Shown one piece after another: positions 51,943 through 63,091 of a stretch of 64,000 nt of DNA. The notes beneath the pieces are model-generated. The model did not search any database and was not told where the DNA came from. It was given only the letters and a program-made list of their open reading frames with translations. The position numbers were made by a program, and so were the translations under genes. Positions within the stretch are counted from its first letter, which is position 1; each line of letters begins with the position of its first letter. Source of the stretch: Alphaproteobacteria bacterium (lineage in GTDB: Bacteria; Pseudomonadota; Alphaproteobacteria; SMXP01); assembly GCA_028285305.1 (NCBI GenBank), contig JANQPV010000065.1:88130-152129 (forward strand), written 5' to 3'.

Positions 51943-52036
51943 GAGCCGTTTTTGTTTTTGCGGAAACACAACGGCTCCAAATTCCTTTTTTGCTGGTTTC
52001 TGGACCGCGAACCCGCCTCCACTTCGCCTGGAAACG
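51943..52036 (+). repeat. Two-hairpin interspersed repeat, copy 1
   Basis: Starts GAGCCGTT, with AACGGCTC about 20 bases on forming stem 1. A second, longer hairpin has ends GTTTC and GAAAC and an inner stem GCGAA / TTCGC. It lies between the convergent DUF2125 and oxyR genes. The inner-stem pair differs from copy 3 by compensatory change. Confidence 0.85.
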
Positions 52037-52068
52037 TCACAAAAGCTTGGATGTGAGCTACCGGGCGG

Positions 52069-52998
52069 CTAGGCGATTTTCACGTGACCGCCCTCGCCGT
52101 CATCGAGCGGCGTCTTGCCGACAGCGCCGATGGTTTCTGCGAGCTGACCAAGTTCGTCTCCCAATGGGTTGGTCTTACGCCAGACCATACCGACCGTACG
52201 GGAGGGACGGTGCGCCAAAAAACGGTCAACCGACACATTTGCTGAACGCGTTTCCAGCGCCAGCGCCATTTCCGGAATGAGCGTCACCCCCATACCGGCA
52301 CTGACCATTTGAACAAGCGTGGTCAAAGACGTGCCTTCGATTGGGTTGGGCAACTCGGAACTGTTCGCCTTACAAAAGGACAGAGCCTGGTCGCGGAAAC
52401 AGTGGCCTTCTTCGAGAAGCAAGAGACGCATGTTTTTGAGTGCCTTTGGGCTGGGCACTGGACTTCCCTCACTCCCGGCGGGGCGGACCAAATGAAACTC
52501 CTCTTCAAACAGAGCAAACTCCTGAAGCGAGGGCTCTGAGGTGGGCAACGCGAGCACGGCCAAGTCGAGTTCGCCATCCAGCAATTCTTTGATCAGTTGG
52601 TGGGTCATGGCCTCTCGCGGGCGCAGATCGAGCTCTGGATACTCTTTGGACACAATATCGATCAGTCTTGGCAAGAAGTAAGGCGCAATCGTTGGAATGA
52701 CACCGATCTGCAGTTTTCCCACAAGCGAACCCGCGGCGGAGCGAGCCAAGTCCTCGAGCTCGCGCACGGCCAAGATCACGTCACGCGTACGTCTTGCAAA
52801 CTCTTCGCCGAGAGCGGTCAACTGCACCTTGCGCGCTGCCCGTTCGACCAAAGGGGCGCCAACGAGCGCTTCGAGTTCCTTTATCTGCATGGAGAGCGCG
52901 GGCTGAGTGACGGCGCAGGCTTCAGAGGCGCGGCCAAAGTGCCCCAGCCTTGCCAAAGCATCAAAATAGAGCAGGTGCTTCATAGAAAACTTTATCAT
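52069..52998 (-). CDS. oxyR: LysR-type peroxide sensor OxyR
   Basis: A 309-residue LysR-family regulator. The winged helix-turn-helix spans about residues 5-65 (LARLGHFGRASEACAVTQPA, LSMQIKELEALVGAPLVERA). The redox cysteines fit EEGHCFRDQALSFCKANSS, matching Cys199 and Cys208 of E. coli OxyR. It faces katG across a 178-base gap that contains an OxyR-type site, so KatG induction by peroxide is very likely. The first residues of the frame are MIKFSMKH; another start at Met6 is possible. Confidence 0.95.
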   Translation of the reverse strand: MIKFSMKHLLYFDALARLGHFGRASEACAVTQPALSMQIKELEALVGAPLVERAARKVQLTALGEEFARRTRDVILAVRELEDLARSAAGSLVGKLQIGVIPTIAPYFLPRLIDIVSKEYPELDLRPREAMTHQLIKELLDGELDLAVLALPTSEPSLQEFALFEEEFHLVRPAGSEGSPVPSPKALKNMRLLLLEEGHCFRDQALSFCKANSSELPNPIEGTSLTTLVQMVSAGMGVTLIPEMALALETRSANVSVDRFLAHRPSRTVGMVWRKTNPLGDELGQLAETIGAVGKTPLDDGEGGHVKIA

Positions 52999-53000
52999 CA

Positions 53001-53012
53001 GATAATCTTATC
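53001..53012. promoter_or_regulatory. AT-rich dyad by the oxyR start
   Basis: GATAA (53001-53005) and TTATC (53008-53012) form an inverted repeat three bases from the oxyR start codon. It may be an autoregulatory site for a LysR-type protein. Confidence 0.35.
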
Positions 53013-53043
53013 ATAATAAAAAGAAAAAGCAATTTGCCTTATG

Positions 53044-55354
<2,311 letters not shown>

Positions 55355-55362
55355 TGGGTTCG

Positions 55363-55394
55363 GCCGGGCGGGCTGTCCGCCCGGCTGCTTTTTT
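55363..55394 (+). terminator. Intrinsic terminator of katG
   Basis: GCCGGGCGG (55363-55371) pairs perfectly with CCGCCCGGC (55377-55385), followed by TGC and six T residues (55389-55394). It begins eight bases after the katG stop. Confidence 0.93.
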
Positions 55395-55402
55395 GTCCAG
55401 AC

Positions 55403-56341
55403 CTAGGACTTTTCTTTCGGCGGTGTACTGTGTCGGCCAAAGTCGGGTTCGGCCGTGTCCTGACCAGCTTCGACGATCGACCTTCTGATCTGGCGGGTGC
55501 GCGTAAAAAGATCAAAGAGCGCCTCGCCATCGTCCCATCTGATCGCGCGTTGCAAAGCGGACAAATCTTCCACAAAGCGGCCGAGCATTTCCAGGACGGC
55601 GTCTTTGTTGTTCAAGAACACGTCGCGCCACATCGTCGGATCCGAGGCAGCGATTCGCGTAAAGTCCCGAAACCCGCTGGCGCTGTACTTGATTACTTCG
55701 GCCTGAGCGACCCGCTCGAGATCGGCGGCGGTGCCAACGATGTTGTAAGCGATCAGATGAGGGACATGACTGGTGATGGCGAGCACCAAGTCGTGATGCT
55801 TCGGGTCCATTACATCGACGCGGCTGCCGCAAGCTTCCCAAAACGCCGTTAATCGGCTCACAGCCGTTTGATATTCCTCCGACTGCGCATCTGGTACGGG
55901 TGTTAAGATGCACCATCTGTTTTCGAACAATTCGGCGAACCCGGAATCCGGTCCTGACTGCTCAGTCCCGGCGATGGGATGGCCAGGGACAAGGAACACG
56001 CCGTCCGGCATGTGCGGTAATGATTGTTCAACAATGGCCGATTTAACCGAGCCGACATCGGTTACGACGCTGCCCGGCTTCAGTGAGGGAGCAATCTCTT
56101 TTACAATATCCCCGATGATGCCTACCGGGGTACACAGAACAATAAGGTCCGCCTCTTTCGCGCACGCGGAAGCATCAGCCGTCACTTCATCAATGAAGCC
56201 AATTTCGAGGGCGCGCGCCCGGGTTGCTTTGGAGCGGGCGTAGCCGACCACCGATTTAGCGAGCTTCTTTTGGTGGATAACATGGCCGAGCGAAGAACCG
56301 ATGAGTCCTAAGCCGATAAGGGCTACACGTTCGAAATTCAT
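55403..56341 (-). CDS. tyrA: Prephenate/arogenate dehydrogenase
   Basis: A 312-residue NAD(P) dehydrogenase in tyrosine synthesis. Rossmann motif VALIGLGLIGSSLGHVIHQK, then TDVGSVKSAIVEQ, the catalytic His in VPGHPIAGTEQSGPD, and HDLVLAITSHVPHLIAY, all typical of the TyrA domain. No chorismate mutase or ACT domain is fused. It overlaps hisC by four bases as part of a chorismate mutase-hisC-tyrA operon on the minus strand. Confidence 0.94.
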   Translation of the reverse strand: MNFERVALIGLGLIGSSLGHVIHQKKLAKSVVGYARSKATRARALEIGFIDEVTADASACAKEADLIVLCTPVGIIGDIVKEIAPSLKPGSVVTDVGSVKSAIVEQSLPHMPDGVFLVPGHPIAGTEQSGPDSGFAELFENRWCILTPVPDAQSEEYQTAVSRLTAFWEACGSRVDVMDPKHHDLVLAITSHVPHLIAYNIVGTAADLERVAQAEVIKYSASGFRDFTRIAASDPTMWRDVFLNNKDAVLEMLGRFVEDLSALQRAIRWDDGEALFDLFTRTRQIRRSIVEAGQDTAEPDFGRHSTPPKEKS

Positions 56342-57459
56342 TGCAGTCCGGGCCTCGCACGATCAAGAAAGTCCTGAAGAGCGGAAACGAACGTTTTGTT
56401 GGCCTCTTCCGTCCCGATACTGACCCGCAAACTGTTCGGCAAGCCATAGTTGGCGACATCGCGAACGATCACCCCCCGGCTTTGCAGGAAGGCGTTGGCG
56501 TCACTTGAGGGGTGAGCGGGATCGGGAAAGTGAACAAGCACGAAATTCCCCACCCCTTTCGTGAAGAGAACTTGCATCGAGCTCAAGCGTTCGCAAACCC
56601 ATTCCAGCCAGTGGGCATTATGGGCGATTGCTTTGTCCACGAAGTCCTGATCCGCGAGCGCCGCAACTGCCGCTGCCTGGGCCGGTACATTGACGTTGAA
56701 GGGTTGCCGGACTCGATTGAGTGTCTCGATCATTTCAGAAGGGGCATAGGCCCATCCCACGCGCAGCCCCGCCAAACCATAGATTTTGGAAAACGTACGT
56801 GTCATGATCACATTGCGGGAAGTGGCAACTAACTCAATTCCCGAAGCGTAATCGTTGCGCTGAACGTATTCCGCATAGGCACCGTCAAGGACCAAAAGCA
56901 CATGTTCCGGCAGACCGGCTTGCAGACGGTGCACCTCATCGACAGGCAAGTAGGTCCCGGTTGGATTATTGGGGTTTGCCAAGAATACAATTCGTGTGCG
57001 CTCGGTAACGGCCGCCAACATCGCATCGACGTTCGCAGTGAGGTTCGTTTCGGGTACCGCAATCGGCTCGGCTCCGTTCGCCAACGCCACAATCCGATAA
57101 ACCAGAAATCCATGTTCGGTGAAGATGACTTCACTCCCGGGCTCGAGAAACACCGTGCCCAGCATGGAAAAGATTTCGTCAGAACCGCAACCACAGATGA
57201 TATGGTCAGGAGCCAGTCCATACTTCTTAGCAACCGCTTCGCGCAGAATTCTAGAACTGCCCTCAGGATAAAGACCAATATCCTCTATGGCTTGTTGATA
57301 CGCTTCAACCGCCCTCGGGCTCGGCCCGAGCGGAGATTCGTTGGAGGAGAGTTTAAAGACTCGCTCCACGCCCTGGACTGAACTCTTTCCACCAACATAG
57401 GGCGAAATGGAAAGAACGCTCTTTTTCGCCTGAGGCGATGATCGATTCGTTGCGGCCAT
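56338..57459 (-). CDS. hisC: Histidinol-phosphate / aromatic aminotransferase
   Basis: A 373-residue PLP aminotransferase. KLSSNESPLGPSPRAVEAY, FLANPNNPTGTYLP, and the PLP lysine in RTFSKIYGLAGLRVGWAY match HisC. Its position between chorismate mutase and tyrA implies that it transaminates aromatic precursors, as such HisC-type enzymes often do, as well as or instead of histidinol phosphate. AGGAG precedes the ATG. The preceding chorismate mutase gene ends 15 bases away. Confidence 0.92.
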   Translation of the reverse strand: MAATNRSSPQAKKSVLSISPYVGGKSSVQGVERVFKLSSNESPLGPSPRAVEAYQQAIEDIGLYPEGSSRILREAVAKKYGLAPDHIICGCGSDEIFSMLGTVFLEPGSEVIFTEHGFLVYRIVALANGAEPIAVPETNLTANVDAMLAAVTERTRIVFLANPNNPTGTYLPVDEVHRLQAGLPEHVLLVLDGAYAEYVQRNDYASGIELVATSRNVIMTRTFSKIYGLAGLRVGWAYAPSEMIETLNRVRQPFNVNVPAQAAAVAALADQDFVDKAIAHNAHWLEWVCERLSSMQVLFTKGVGNFVLVHFPDPAHPSSDANAFLQSRGVIVRDVANYGLPNSLRVSIGTEEANKTFVSALQDFLDRARPGLQ

Positions 57460-57474
57460 GGGGTTCTCCTGTGC

Positions 57475-58410
57475 TCAGCCGGCCACTTCAATGGCGTGAG
57501 CATAGGACCCAATAAAGTGAAGCTCAGCGGGATCGAGCTTCATATCGGCCGCTATCTGCTTAAGGCGGGGCTCGCCAGCCAGCATGAATCCCGGTACATC
57601 GAGCAAGGATGCCTGCTGGACGAGAACCGTGCCGTCGGACTGAACACCGGACGGACAATCCGCCCGCGTTAAGACTTGGATGTCACCCGTCCCCTCGCCG
57701 ACATCCTCCCCGAAGTAAACCAACAAGCTTCGGTCATCGTCGGAGGGTTCGGGCGCCAGCGAAGACACCGCAAAAGCGTCCAGTCCAAAAGAAATCCCGC
57801 CTCCGAGAAGAAACGGTAGGCGGGACATAACGTAACAGGGGACGCCGGCGCGCTCATTTTGGAGAGCCAGTCGCCACCACCAGGCATTACAGTCGGTGCA
57901 TTCGCTTGCGTCCGTCACCAATGGATACACCGCGATTGTCGCTGGCCGTGTTGCGGTAAGGCCAGTAACGGTTTGTTCGAAACTCTCGCTCCAGGAGAGC
58001 TTCGTAATTGTTCCAAAATGGAAGCGCGCAAGATCCCACAGTGCGACGCGCTGGTTCGGGTCCAGTCCGTCCCCGTGAAGGCTCACTGTGAACCCCCCCT
58101 GCAAATGGGTCTTTGCAGCGATGATCTCTCTCCACATATGAACCAACACCGCGATGGGGAACTCGCCCGTGTGACGCTCCACCAGTTGGCGCAATACGGT
58201 CGCTTCGCGGCCCGGGCGGGTCGCCAAGTCAACGGGGCCTTCAGGGCTGCTCTTGAGGCCAAAAGGCACCCCTTTCGCCGACGCGATCGATCGGACGATT
58301 TCCGTGCGCTCGATCAGCAAGTCGTGGATATGCTTGTCGATTGCATCGATTTGATCTCTGAGCTCTTGAAGGGACGGTGCCGCGTCCTTTGACAAAGGAG
58401 AGAAAGCCAT
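57475..58410 (-). CDS. Chorismate mutase with C-terminal domain
   Basis: A 311-residue protein. The N-terminal AroQ-type domain (about residues 12-100) reads LQELRDQIDAIDKHIHDLLI, ERTEIVRSIASAKG and, later, VHMWREIIAAKT. It converts chorismate to prephenate. The following 200 residues resemble the C-terminal part of this alphaproteobacterial chorismate mutase family; no ACT or prephenate dehydratase motif is evident to me. The start at the ATG at 58410 has GGA just upstream; an ATG at 58425 is also in frame. First gene of the chorismate mutase-hisC-tyrA unit, divergent from metX. Confidence 0.85.
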   Translation of the reverse strand: MAFSPLSKDAAPSLQELRDQIDAIDKHIHDLLIERTEIVRSIASAKGVPFGLKSSPEGPVDLATRPGREATVLRQLVERHTGEFPIAVLVHMWREIIAAKTHLQGGFTVSLHGDGLDPNQRVALWDLARFHFGTITKLSWSESFEQTVTGLTATRPATIAVYPLVTDASECTDCNAWWWRLALQNERAGVPCYVMSRLPFLLGGGISFGLDAFAVSSLAPEPSDDDRSLLVYFGEDVGEGTGDIQVLTRADCPSGVQSDGTVLVQQASLLDVPGFMLAGEPRLKQIAADMKLDPAELHFIGSYAHAIEVAG

Positions 58411-58657
58411 TTTTCCATCGTACATTTGGGTTCTGTTTGGCCTTGAATTGCCACCACAAAACCTAACGTTTGAATTCGAACCGGATACGCTGCTTTAAAG
58501 ACTAGCGCATAAGAAATCAAAGAAAACATTGACAGGCGAAACACAGAAAGACTAGCGCTTCTCGCTCGAACTCCACCCCAGGACGCTCGCCGTTTGATGC
58601 GCGCCGGTCGAAATTCGGTAAAACCGTCCATTTTGGAGACAATTTTCTGTTTTTGCG

Positions 58658-59848
58658 ATGAGCTCTGCAGCCACAAAGATGACTTCAAGGACGAGTGAAA
58701 AAACCGCGGCTGAAACCTTCGGGGCCTCTCATGTGTTTGAGAGCAGCTCGCCCCTCGATTTGGACAGCGGCTCTTCCCTTTTTCCGTTTCGGATCGCCTA
58801 CAACACGTATGGCCGGTTAAACCAAGACCGTTCGAACGCCATCCTTGTCTGCCACGCGCTGACAATGGACCAACACGTCGCCAACCCGAATCCCGTCACT
58901 GGAAAGCCGGGCTGGTGGCAATCTCTTATTGGTCCGGGCAAAACGATTGATACAAACAAATTCTTCGTCATCTGCTCCAATGTGGTTGGCGGCTGTATGG
59001 GCAGTACGGGTCCCGCGGACATCAATCCGGAAACGGGCAGACCCTACGCGCTCAGCTTTCCGGTCATCACAATCGGAGATATGGTTCGCGCCCAGGCGAT
59101 GTTGCTCGACCATCTGGAGATTCCCGATCTCTTTTGTGTCCTCGGCGGATCGATGGGCGGTATGATGGTTCTGCAATGGTGTGTGGCCTATAAGGACCGG
59201 GTCTTTTCGGCTTTGCCGATCGCCACGGGGGCACGTCATTCGGCTCAGAATATCGCGTTCCACGAAGTTGGGCGACAAGCGATTATGGCCGATCAGGATT
59301 GGCACGGCGGCGCCTACCAAAGTCATGATACACGGCCGTCAAAAGGCTTAGCCGTGGCGCGGATGGCCGCCCACATAACCTATTTGTCGGAGCCCGCTCT
59401 GCATACGAAGTTCGGCCGCAATCTGCAGGACCGGGACAAAGTGACCTTTGGCTTTGACGCCGATTTCCAGATTGAAAGCTATCTCCGGCACCAAGGGTTT
59501 ACGTTTGTCGACCGCTTCGACGCCAATTCCTATCTCTATATCACGCGAGCAATGGACTATTTCGATCTGTCTGCTGACTATAGTGGCCAATTGGCAAATG
59601 CCTTCAAGGATTCCAAAACACGATTTTGCGTCGTATCCTTTACGAGCGATTGGCTCTTTCCAACCCCGGAATCACGCCGCATCGTGAAGGCCTTGAACGC
59701 CGTTGCCGCCGATGTGTCGTTTGTCGAGATCGAATCCGATAAGGGGCACGACGCCTTTCTATTGGAAGAGCCGGAACTGTTCGCAACGGTCGGGGGCTTC
59801 ATCCACTCGGCGGCGGAAGCACGGGGCCTTGGTCAGGTGACTCCATGA
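58658..59848 (+). CDS. metX: Homoserine O-acetyltransferase MetX
   Basis: A 396-residue alpha/beta-hydrolase-fold enzyme acylating homoserine. Landmarks: [24 protein letters not shown] in shortened form, the nucleophile Ser in [15 protein letters not shown], Asp in [13 protein letters not shown] and His in [13 protein letters not shown]. MetX enzymes can use acetyl- or succinyl-CoA, so product specificity is not certain. The first ATG lacks a strong Shine-Dalgarno, and Met8 is a possible alternative. It overlaps metW by four bases. Confidence 0.94.
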   Translation: MSSAATKMTSRTSEKTAAETFGASHVFESSSPLDLDSGSSLFPFRIAYNTYGRLNQDRSNAILVCHALTMDQHVANPNPVTGKPGWWQSLIGPGKTIDTNKFFVICSNVVGGCMGSTGPADINPETGRPYALSFPVITIGDMVRAQAMLLDHLEIPDLFCVLGGSMGGMMVLQWCVAYKDRVFSALPIATGARHSAQNIAFHEVGRQAIMADQDWHGGAYQSHDTRPSKGLAVARMAAHITYLSEPALHTKFGRNLQDRDKVTFGFDADFQIESYLRHQGFTFVDRFDANSYLYITRAMDYFDLSADYSGQLANAFKDSKTRFCVVSFTSDWLFPTPESRRIVKALNAVAADVSFVEIESDKGHDAFLLEEPELFATVGGFIHSAAEARGLGQVTP

Positions 59849-60474
59849 AGTCCCCATCTCCTCCGCTCCATCACTTAAGTCAACGCTCGGATCTCCTGCT
59901 TGCCACGGAAATCGTCACGGAGGGGGCGCGGGTTCTTGATATCGGGTGTGAACACGGTGAATTGTTGCATCTTCTCAAGCGGGAAAAGAAAGTTGACGGG
60001 CGAGGCTTGGAACTCAGCCAGGAAGGTGTGAACGCGTGCGTGGCGAGCGGTCTGTCCGTGATTCAAGGCGATGCCGATACGGATCTCTTGTCCTATCCCG
60101 ACGATGCCTTCGATTATGTCATTCTGACACAGACAATTCAGGCAACACGGCGGCCGAAACATGTTGTAGAAGAACTCCTTCGTATCGGCAAACACGCGAT
60201 CATCTCGTTCCCCAACTTTGCCCATTGGCGCGTCCGCGCATCACTTCTCATTAGTGGAAAAATGCCTATGACCCCGTCCCTCAGTCTCACATGGCACGAA
60301 ACGCCGAATATTCACCTGTGTTCAATTCGAGACTTTGTCGATCTGTGTGAGGACTTAGGCGCCCGTATCGACCGAGCTTATAGTTGGTCTCGAGACGAAA
60401 CGCCCAAGCCCACCGACCCAAAGAGCCGGGTGGCAAATCTGATGGCAGAACACGCCATGTTTGTCTTGAGCTAG
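59845..60474 (+). CDS. metW: MetW, methionine biosynthesis companion protein
   Basis: A 209-residue class I methyltransferase-fold protein always found with metX in such bacteria. [20 protein letters not shown] is the SAM-binding motif and [36 protein letters not shown] are the family signature. It is thought to activate MetX rather than methylate. The overlap with metX (four bases) shows coupled expression. Copy 2 of the interspersed repeat follows 11 bases on. Confidence 0.95.
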   Translation: MKSPSPPLHHLSQRSDLLLATEIVTEGARVLDIGCEHGELLHLLKREKKVDGRGLELSQEGVNACVASGLSVIQGDADTDLLSYPDDAFDYVILTQTIQATRRPKHVVEELLRIGKHAIISFPNFAHWRVRASLLISGKMPMTPSLSLTWHETPNIHLCSIRDFVDLCEDLGARIDRAYSWSRDETPKPTDPKSRVANLMAEHAMFVLS

Positions 60475-60484
60475 ATGCTACCTA

Positions 60485-60640
60485 GAGCCGTTTTGGTTTT
60501 GACGGAAACACAAAACGGCTCCAGAATCCTTGTTTTGCGCGTTTCCTGACGGTGGTGAGGCGCATTCGCGCCGAACGCTTCCGTTCGCTTGGTCGATTAA
60601 TCCTCGATCAATCGACTCTCAAGCTCACACCTGGAAACGC
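60485..60640 (+). repeat. Two-hairpin interspersed repeat, copy 2 with expanded multi-arm end
   Basis: Begins GAGCCGTTTTG, closed by CAAAACGGCTC. The second hairpin has ends GCGTTTCC (60539-60546) and GGAAACGC (60633-60640). Its interior is 60 bases longer than in copy 3 and contains three further arms: GGCGC/GCGCC (60559-60572), CGAACG/CGTTCG (60572-60587) and GTCGATT/AATCGAC (60592-60616). It lies between the convergent metW and His/Tyr-rich genes. Confidence 0.88.
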
Positions 60641-60701
60641 TCCAGGATAAAAGCCGCGCTCCGAGCGAGCGCGGCCGATATTGGTCATCCCTAAGCGACG
60701 C

Positions 60702-61139
60702 CTACCAGTGGTGATGGTAGCGGCGCTTTTTCTTGTAACGATAGTGCTGGTTTTTGTGACGATAGTGGGAGTAATAATAGTCGTTATACCGACGATCTGC
60801 CCATCCGCCGTAACGATAGACGTGTTTGTTGTGATGAAAGTGACGGCCGTAGCTGCGATGTCCCCGGTGCGGACACCAGTTGAAACTAAACCCTGACCTA
60901 AAGAACGACGGTCCATAGTACCCGTGATGGTCGGAGAAGAACAAACTGAATGAGACTTTGGGTTTTTTGTATCCATAGCCGTGGCCGTAACCATGGCCAT
61001 AACCGTGACCGCCGTATGGATCGTGGGCACGGGCTTCGCCTGATAGTCCGGCTGTTGCCAAGACCGTCACGAGAGCGGCAGTGAACACCACGGCGCGCAA
61101 TTTCATAGGGGTCGGAGCCCCACTCGAATACCTCTTCAT
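60702..61139 (-). CDS. Secreted His/Tyr-rich protein
   Basis: A 145-residue protein of unusual composition. A signal peptide (core VVFTAALVTVLATAGLSG, cut probable after ARA) leads to a tandem GHGYGHGYGHGYGY stretch, then FFSDHHGYYGPSFF, SYGRHFHHNKHVYRYGG and an ending YHHHW. Histidine and tyrosine richness suggests metal binding or a surface coat, but no family is recognised. AAGGATCCACC precedes the ATG at 61139; an ATG at 61106 is an alternative. It converges on metW. Confidence 0.65.
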   Translation of the reverse strand: MKRYSSGAPTPMKLRAVVFTAALVTVLATAGLSGEARAHDPYGGHGYGHGYGHGYGYKKPKVSFSLFFSDHHGYYGPSFFRSGFSFNWCPHRGHRSYGRHFHHNKHVYRYGGWADRRYNDYYYSHYRHKNQHYRYKKKRRYHHHW

Positions 61140-61320
61140 GGTGGATCCTTTGTCGTAACCAAATGCCTTTTCGGCTTTTATGAACAGTTCATGAAAAGTA
61201 GTCGCCACATTCTGAACGTATTCTGAACAGCTTGTTCACAAAGGGTCTGCCCGGCCTCAACTTTTGGCTAAAACCCTTGGATTTTGTTGAGTTAGCTCGG
61301 AAGTGCAGGATCCGCCACTG

Positions 61321-62586
61321 TCAACGGGCTGCTGTGTTTTCCACAGCTTCCAGCACCCGGAGCAAGTTTTCGCCCCAGAGTTTGCGGACCTCCTCCGGGG
61401 TGTAGCCGCGGCGTACAAGCTCTTTCGTTACGGACTTGGTTTGTTTCGCATCGTCCCAGCCCACAACACCGCCGCCGCCGCCGAAATCAGACGAAATGCC
61501 GACATGATCGATGCCAACCAGCTCGACGGCATAGTCAATATGATCCACGAGATCGGAGAGCGTCCCTCTCGGGAAGGAGCGATCGAGATTGCGGCGGTCC
61601 GTGATGTACTGTTTGCGTTCGGAAGACTCCAGAGCATAGAAATCAAGTGAACTTTTGACGCCATAGCGCTCGGCCAATGTAGCGCGGGCGGCGGCTCGCT
61701 CGTCGTCAATTGGGCGGACATAGGTGTCGAAGGCCACGATCTGGACCACGCCACCCGTTCCTGCAATTGCCTTCATTTCTTCGTCAGAAAGGTTGCGCGG
61801 GATATCAACGAAATGGCGAAGCGCGTGGTGAGAGGAAATGATTGGGGACCTCGAGAGCCGGGCGATATCAAGAACCGTCTGTTGGGAGGCGTGAGCGACA
61901 TCCACGATCATGCCCAACCGGTTCATTTCCCGAACCGCCCTTCGACCGAGCGCACTCAGCCCGCCATGCTCTGTTTCAAGATCATTCAAATCAGGGCGCA
62001 CAATCGCTGAATCCGCGAGGTCGTTATGGCCGTTGTGGGTGAGCGACATGTAGCGCGCGCCAAGGTCATAGAATTCTTGCAGTCTGCCCACGTCCCTCCC
62101 AATGGGATACCCGTTTTCGATTCCAATGAGGATCGCGACGCGGCCCGAGTCGTGAAGTCCGCGGACGTCACTGGCGCTAAGCGCCAAAGCCGACCGATCC
62201 GGGTACAGCTCATCGGTCATCCGGCGAATTGCGTTAAATTTCGTCAGTGCTTGTTCATACGCAATATCGTAGTTCTCTGATGTGCGTGCCGTCTGAGGTA
62301 CAAAGACGATAAAGAAGGCCGCATCTACATCTCCCTTAGTGAGTTTGGTAAGATCGACCTGTGCATCGGGACGGTTCGCCGGATCATCCTCCTTTGTCGC
62401 AAAAGAGAATGGGATATCCACGTGGGAATCTAGAACGATCGCGTCTTTGTGGATGCGTCCCACATGGGAAAAAGCATTGGCCACCCAACTTGCAGGCGGT
62501 GCTTTCCCGATTGGACCGAGACCATTCGAGCAGCCGGCCAGGGCTAGTGTGCCACAGACCAGCGTGGCGCGGAGGCCCGAATTCAT
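61321..62586 (-). CDS. M19-family membrane dipeptidase lipoprotein
   Basis: A 421-residue zinc dipeptidase related to renal dipeptidase. The metal-binding HxD is in VLDSHVDIPFS, Glu in ILIGIENGYPIG, and the paired His in ISSHHALRHFVD; GISSDFGGGGGVVGW is the substrate-site end. The start at the ATG at 62586 gives a classical lipoprotein signal with the lipobox LALAGC at residue 19. A longer start at 62634 would overlap the P-II gene by 23 bases. It probably cleaves dipeptides outside the cytoplasm. Confidence 0.88.
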   Translation of the reverse strand: MNSGLRATLVCGTLALAGCSNGLGPIGKAPPASWVANAFSHVGRIHKDAIVLDSHVDIPFSFATKEDDPANRPDAQVDLTKLTKGDVDAAFFIVFVPQTARTSENYDIAYEQALTKFNAIRRMTDELYPDRSALALSASDVRGLHDSGRVAILIGIENGYPIGRDVGRLQEFYDLGARYMSLTHNGHNDLADSAIVRPDLNDLETEHGGLSALGRRAVREMNRLGMIVDVAHASQQTVLDIARLSRSPIISSHHALRHFVDIPRNLSDEEMKAIAGTGGVVQIVAFDTYVRPIDDERAAARATLAERYGVKSSLDFYALESSERKQYITDRRNLDRSFPRGTLSDLVDHIDYAVELVGIDHVGISSDFGGGGGVVGWDDAKQTKSVTKELVRRGYTPEEVRKLWGENLLRVLEAVENTAAR

Positions 62587-62611
62587 CAGGTTCCAGGACG
62601 TGCGCCCGGTG

Positions 62612-62956
62612 CTATGAAGCAATGGCAGCTTCATCCCGCTCGCCCGTGCGAATGCGAACTGCGGTGGTCAGATCGTAGACGAAGATCTTGCCGTCACCGA
62701 TTTTGTTGGTGTTGGCTTGTTCAAGAATGGTGTCAATGACCATATCTTGCATGTCGTCTTGCACCGCAATTTCGATTTTGAGTTTGGGCAACAGGTTTAC
62801 CGTATATTCCGTACCCCGATAGACTTCGGTATGACCTTTTTGTCGTCCGTGTCCTTTTACTTCGGATACGGTCATGCCCGTCACGCCTTTGGCCTGAAGG
62901 GCGTCCATTACAGCGTCCAGCTGCGCGGGCTTGACGATTGCGCTGATCATTTTCAT
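62612..62956 (-). CDS. P-II nitrogen regulatory protein (GlnB/GlnK family)
   Basis: A 114-residue trimeric signalling protein that senses 2-oxoglutarate and ATP/ADP. The T-loop shows KGHTEVYRGTEYTVNLLPK with the uridylylation Tyr51, and KIFVYDLTTAVRIRTGE near the C terminus binds nucleotide. Neither amtB nor glnA is adjacent, so GlnB and GlnK cannot be separated. AAAGGAG precedes the ATG. The dipeptidase gene begins 26 bases after the stop. Confidence 0.93.
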   Translation of the reverse strand: MKMISAIVKPAQLDAVMDALQAKGVTGMTVSEVKGHGRQKGHTEVYRGTEYTVNLLPKLKIEIAVQDDMQDMVIDTILEQANTNKIGDGKIFVYDLTTAVRIRTGERDEAAIAS

Positions 62957-63091
62957 GGCATTGCTCCTTTTCTGCGCATCTAACTCGCAAGAGTTAACGA
63001 AGGCTAAACCGCCTTACCTGGTGCTCACTAAATCTGAGTTGTTCCCGCTTTGCAAGGCGGCTGTCCGTATCAGGAGCCTGGAGACTGAGTC

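Noticed and set aside
60608..61030. A 140-codon minus-strand frame rich in Thr, Ile and Val
   Set aside because: It is an alternative frame of the His/Tyr-rich gene and lacks a plausible start signal; its composition comes from the repetitive codons of the real gene.
62994..63008. CtrA-type site (TTAA-N7-TTAA) before the P-II gene
   Set aside because: The second half reads TAAA; one mismatch in such a short motif is common by chance.
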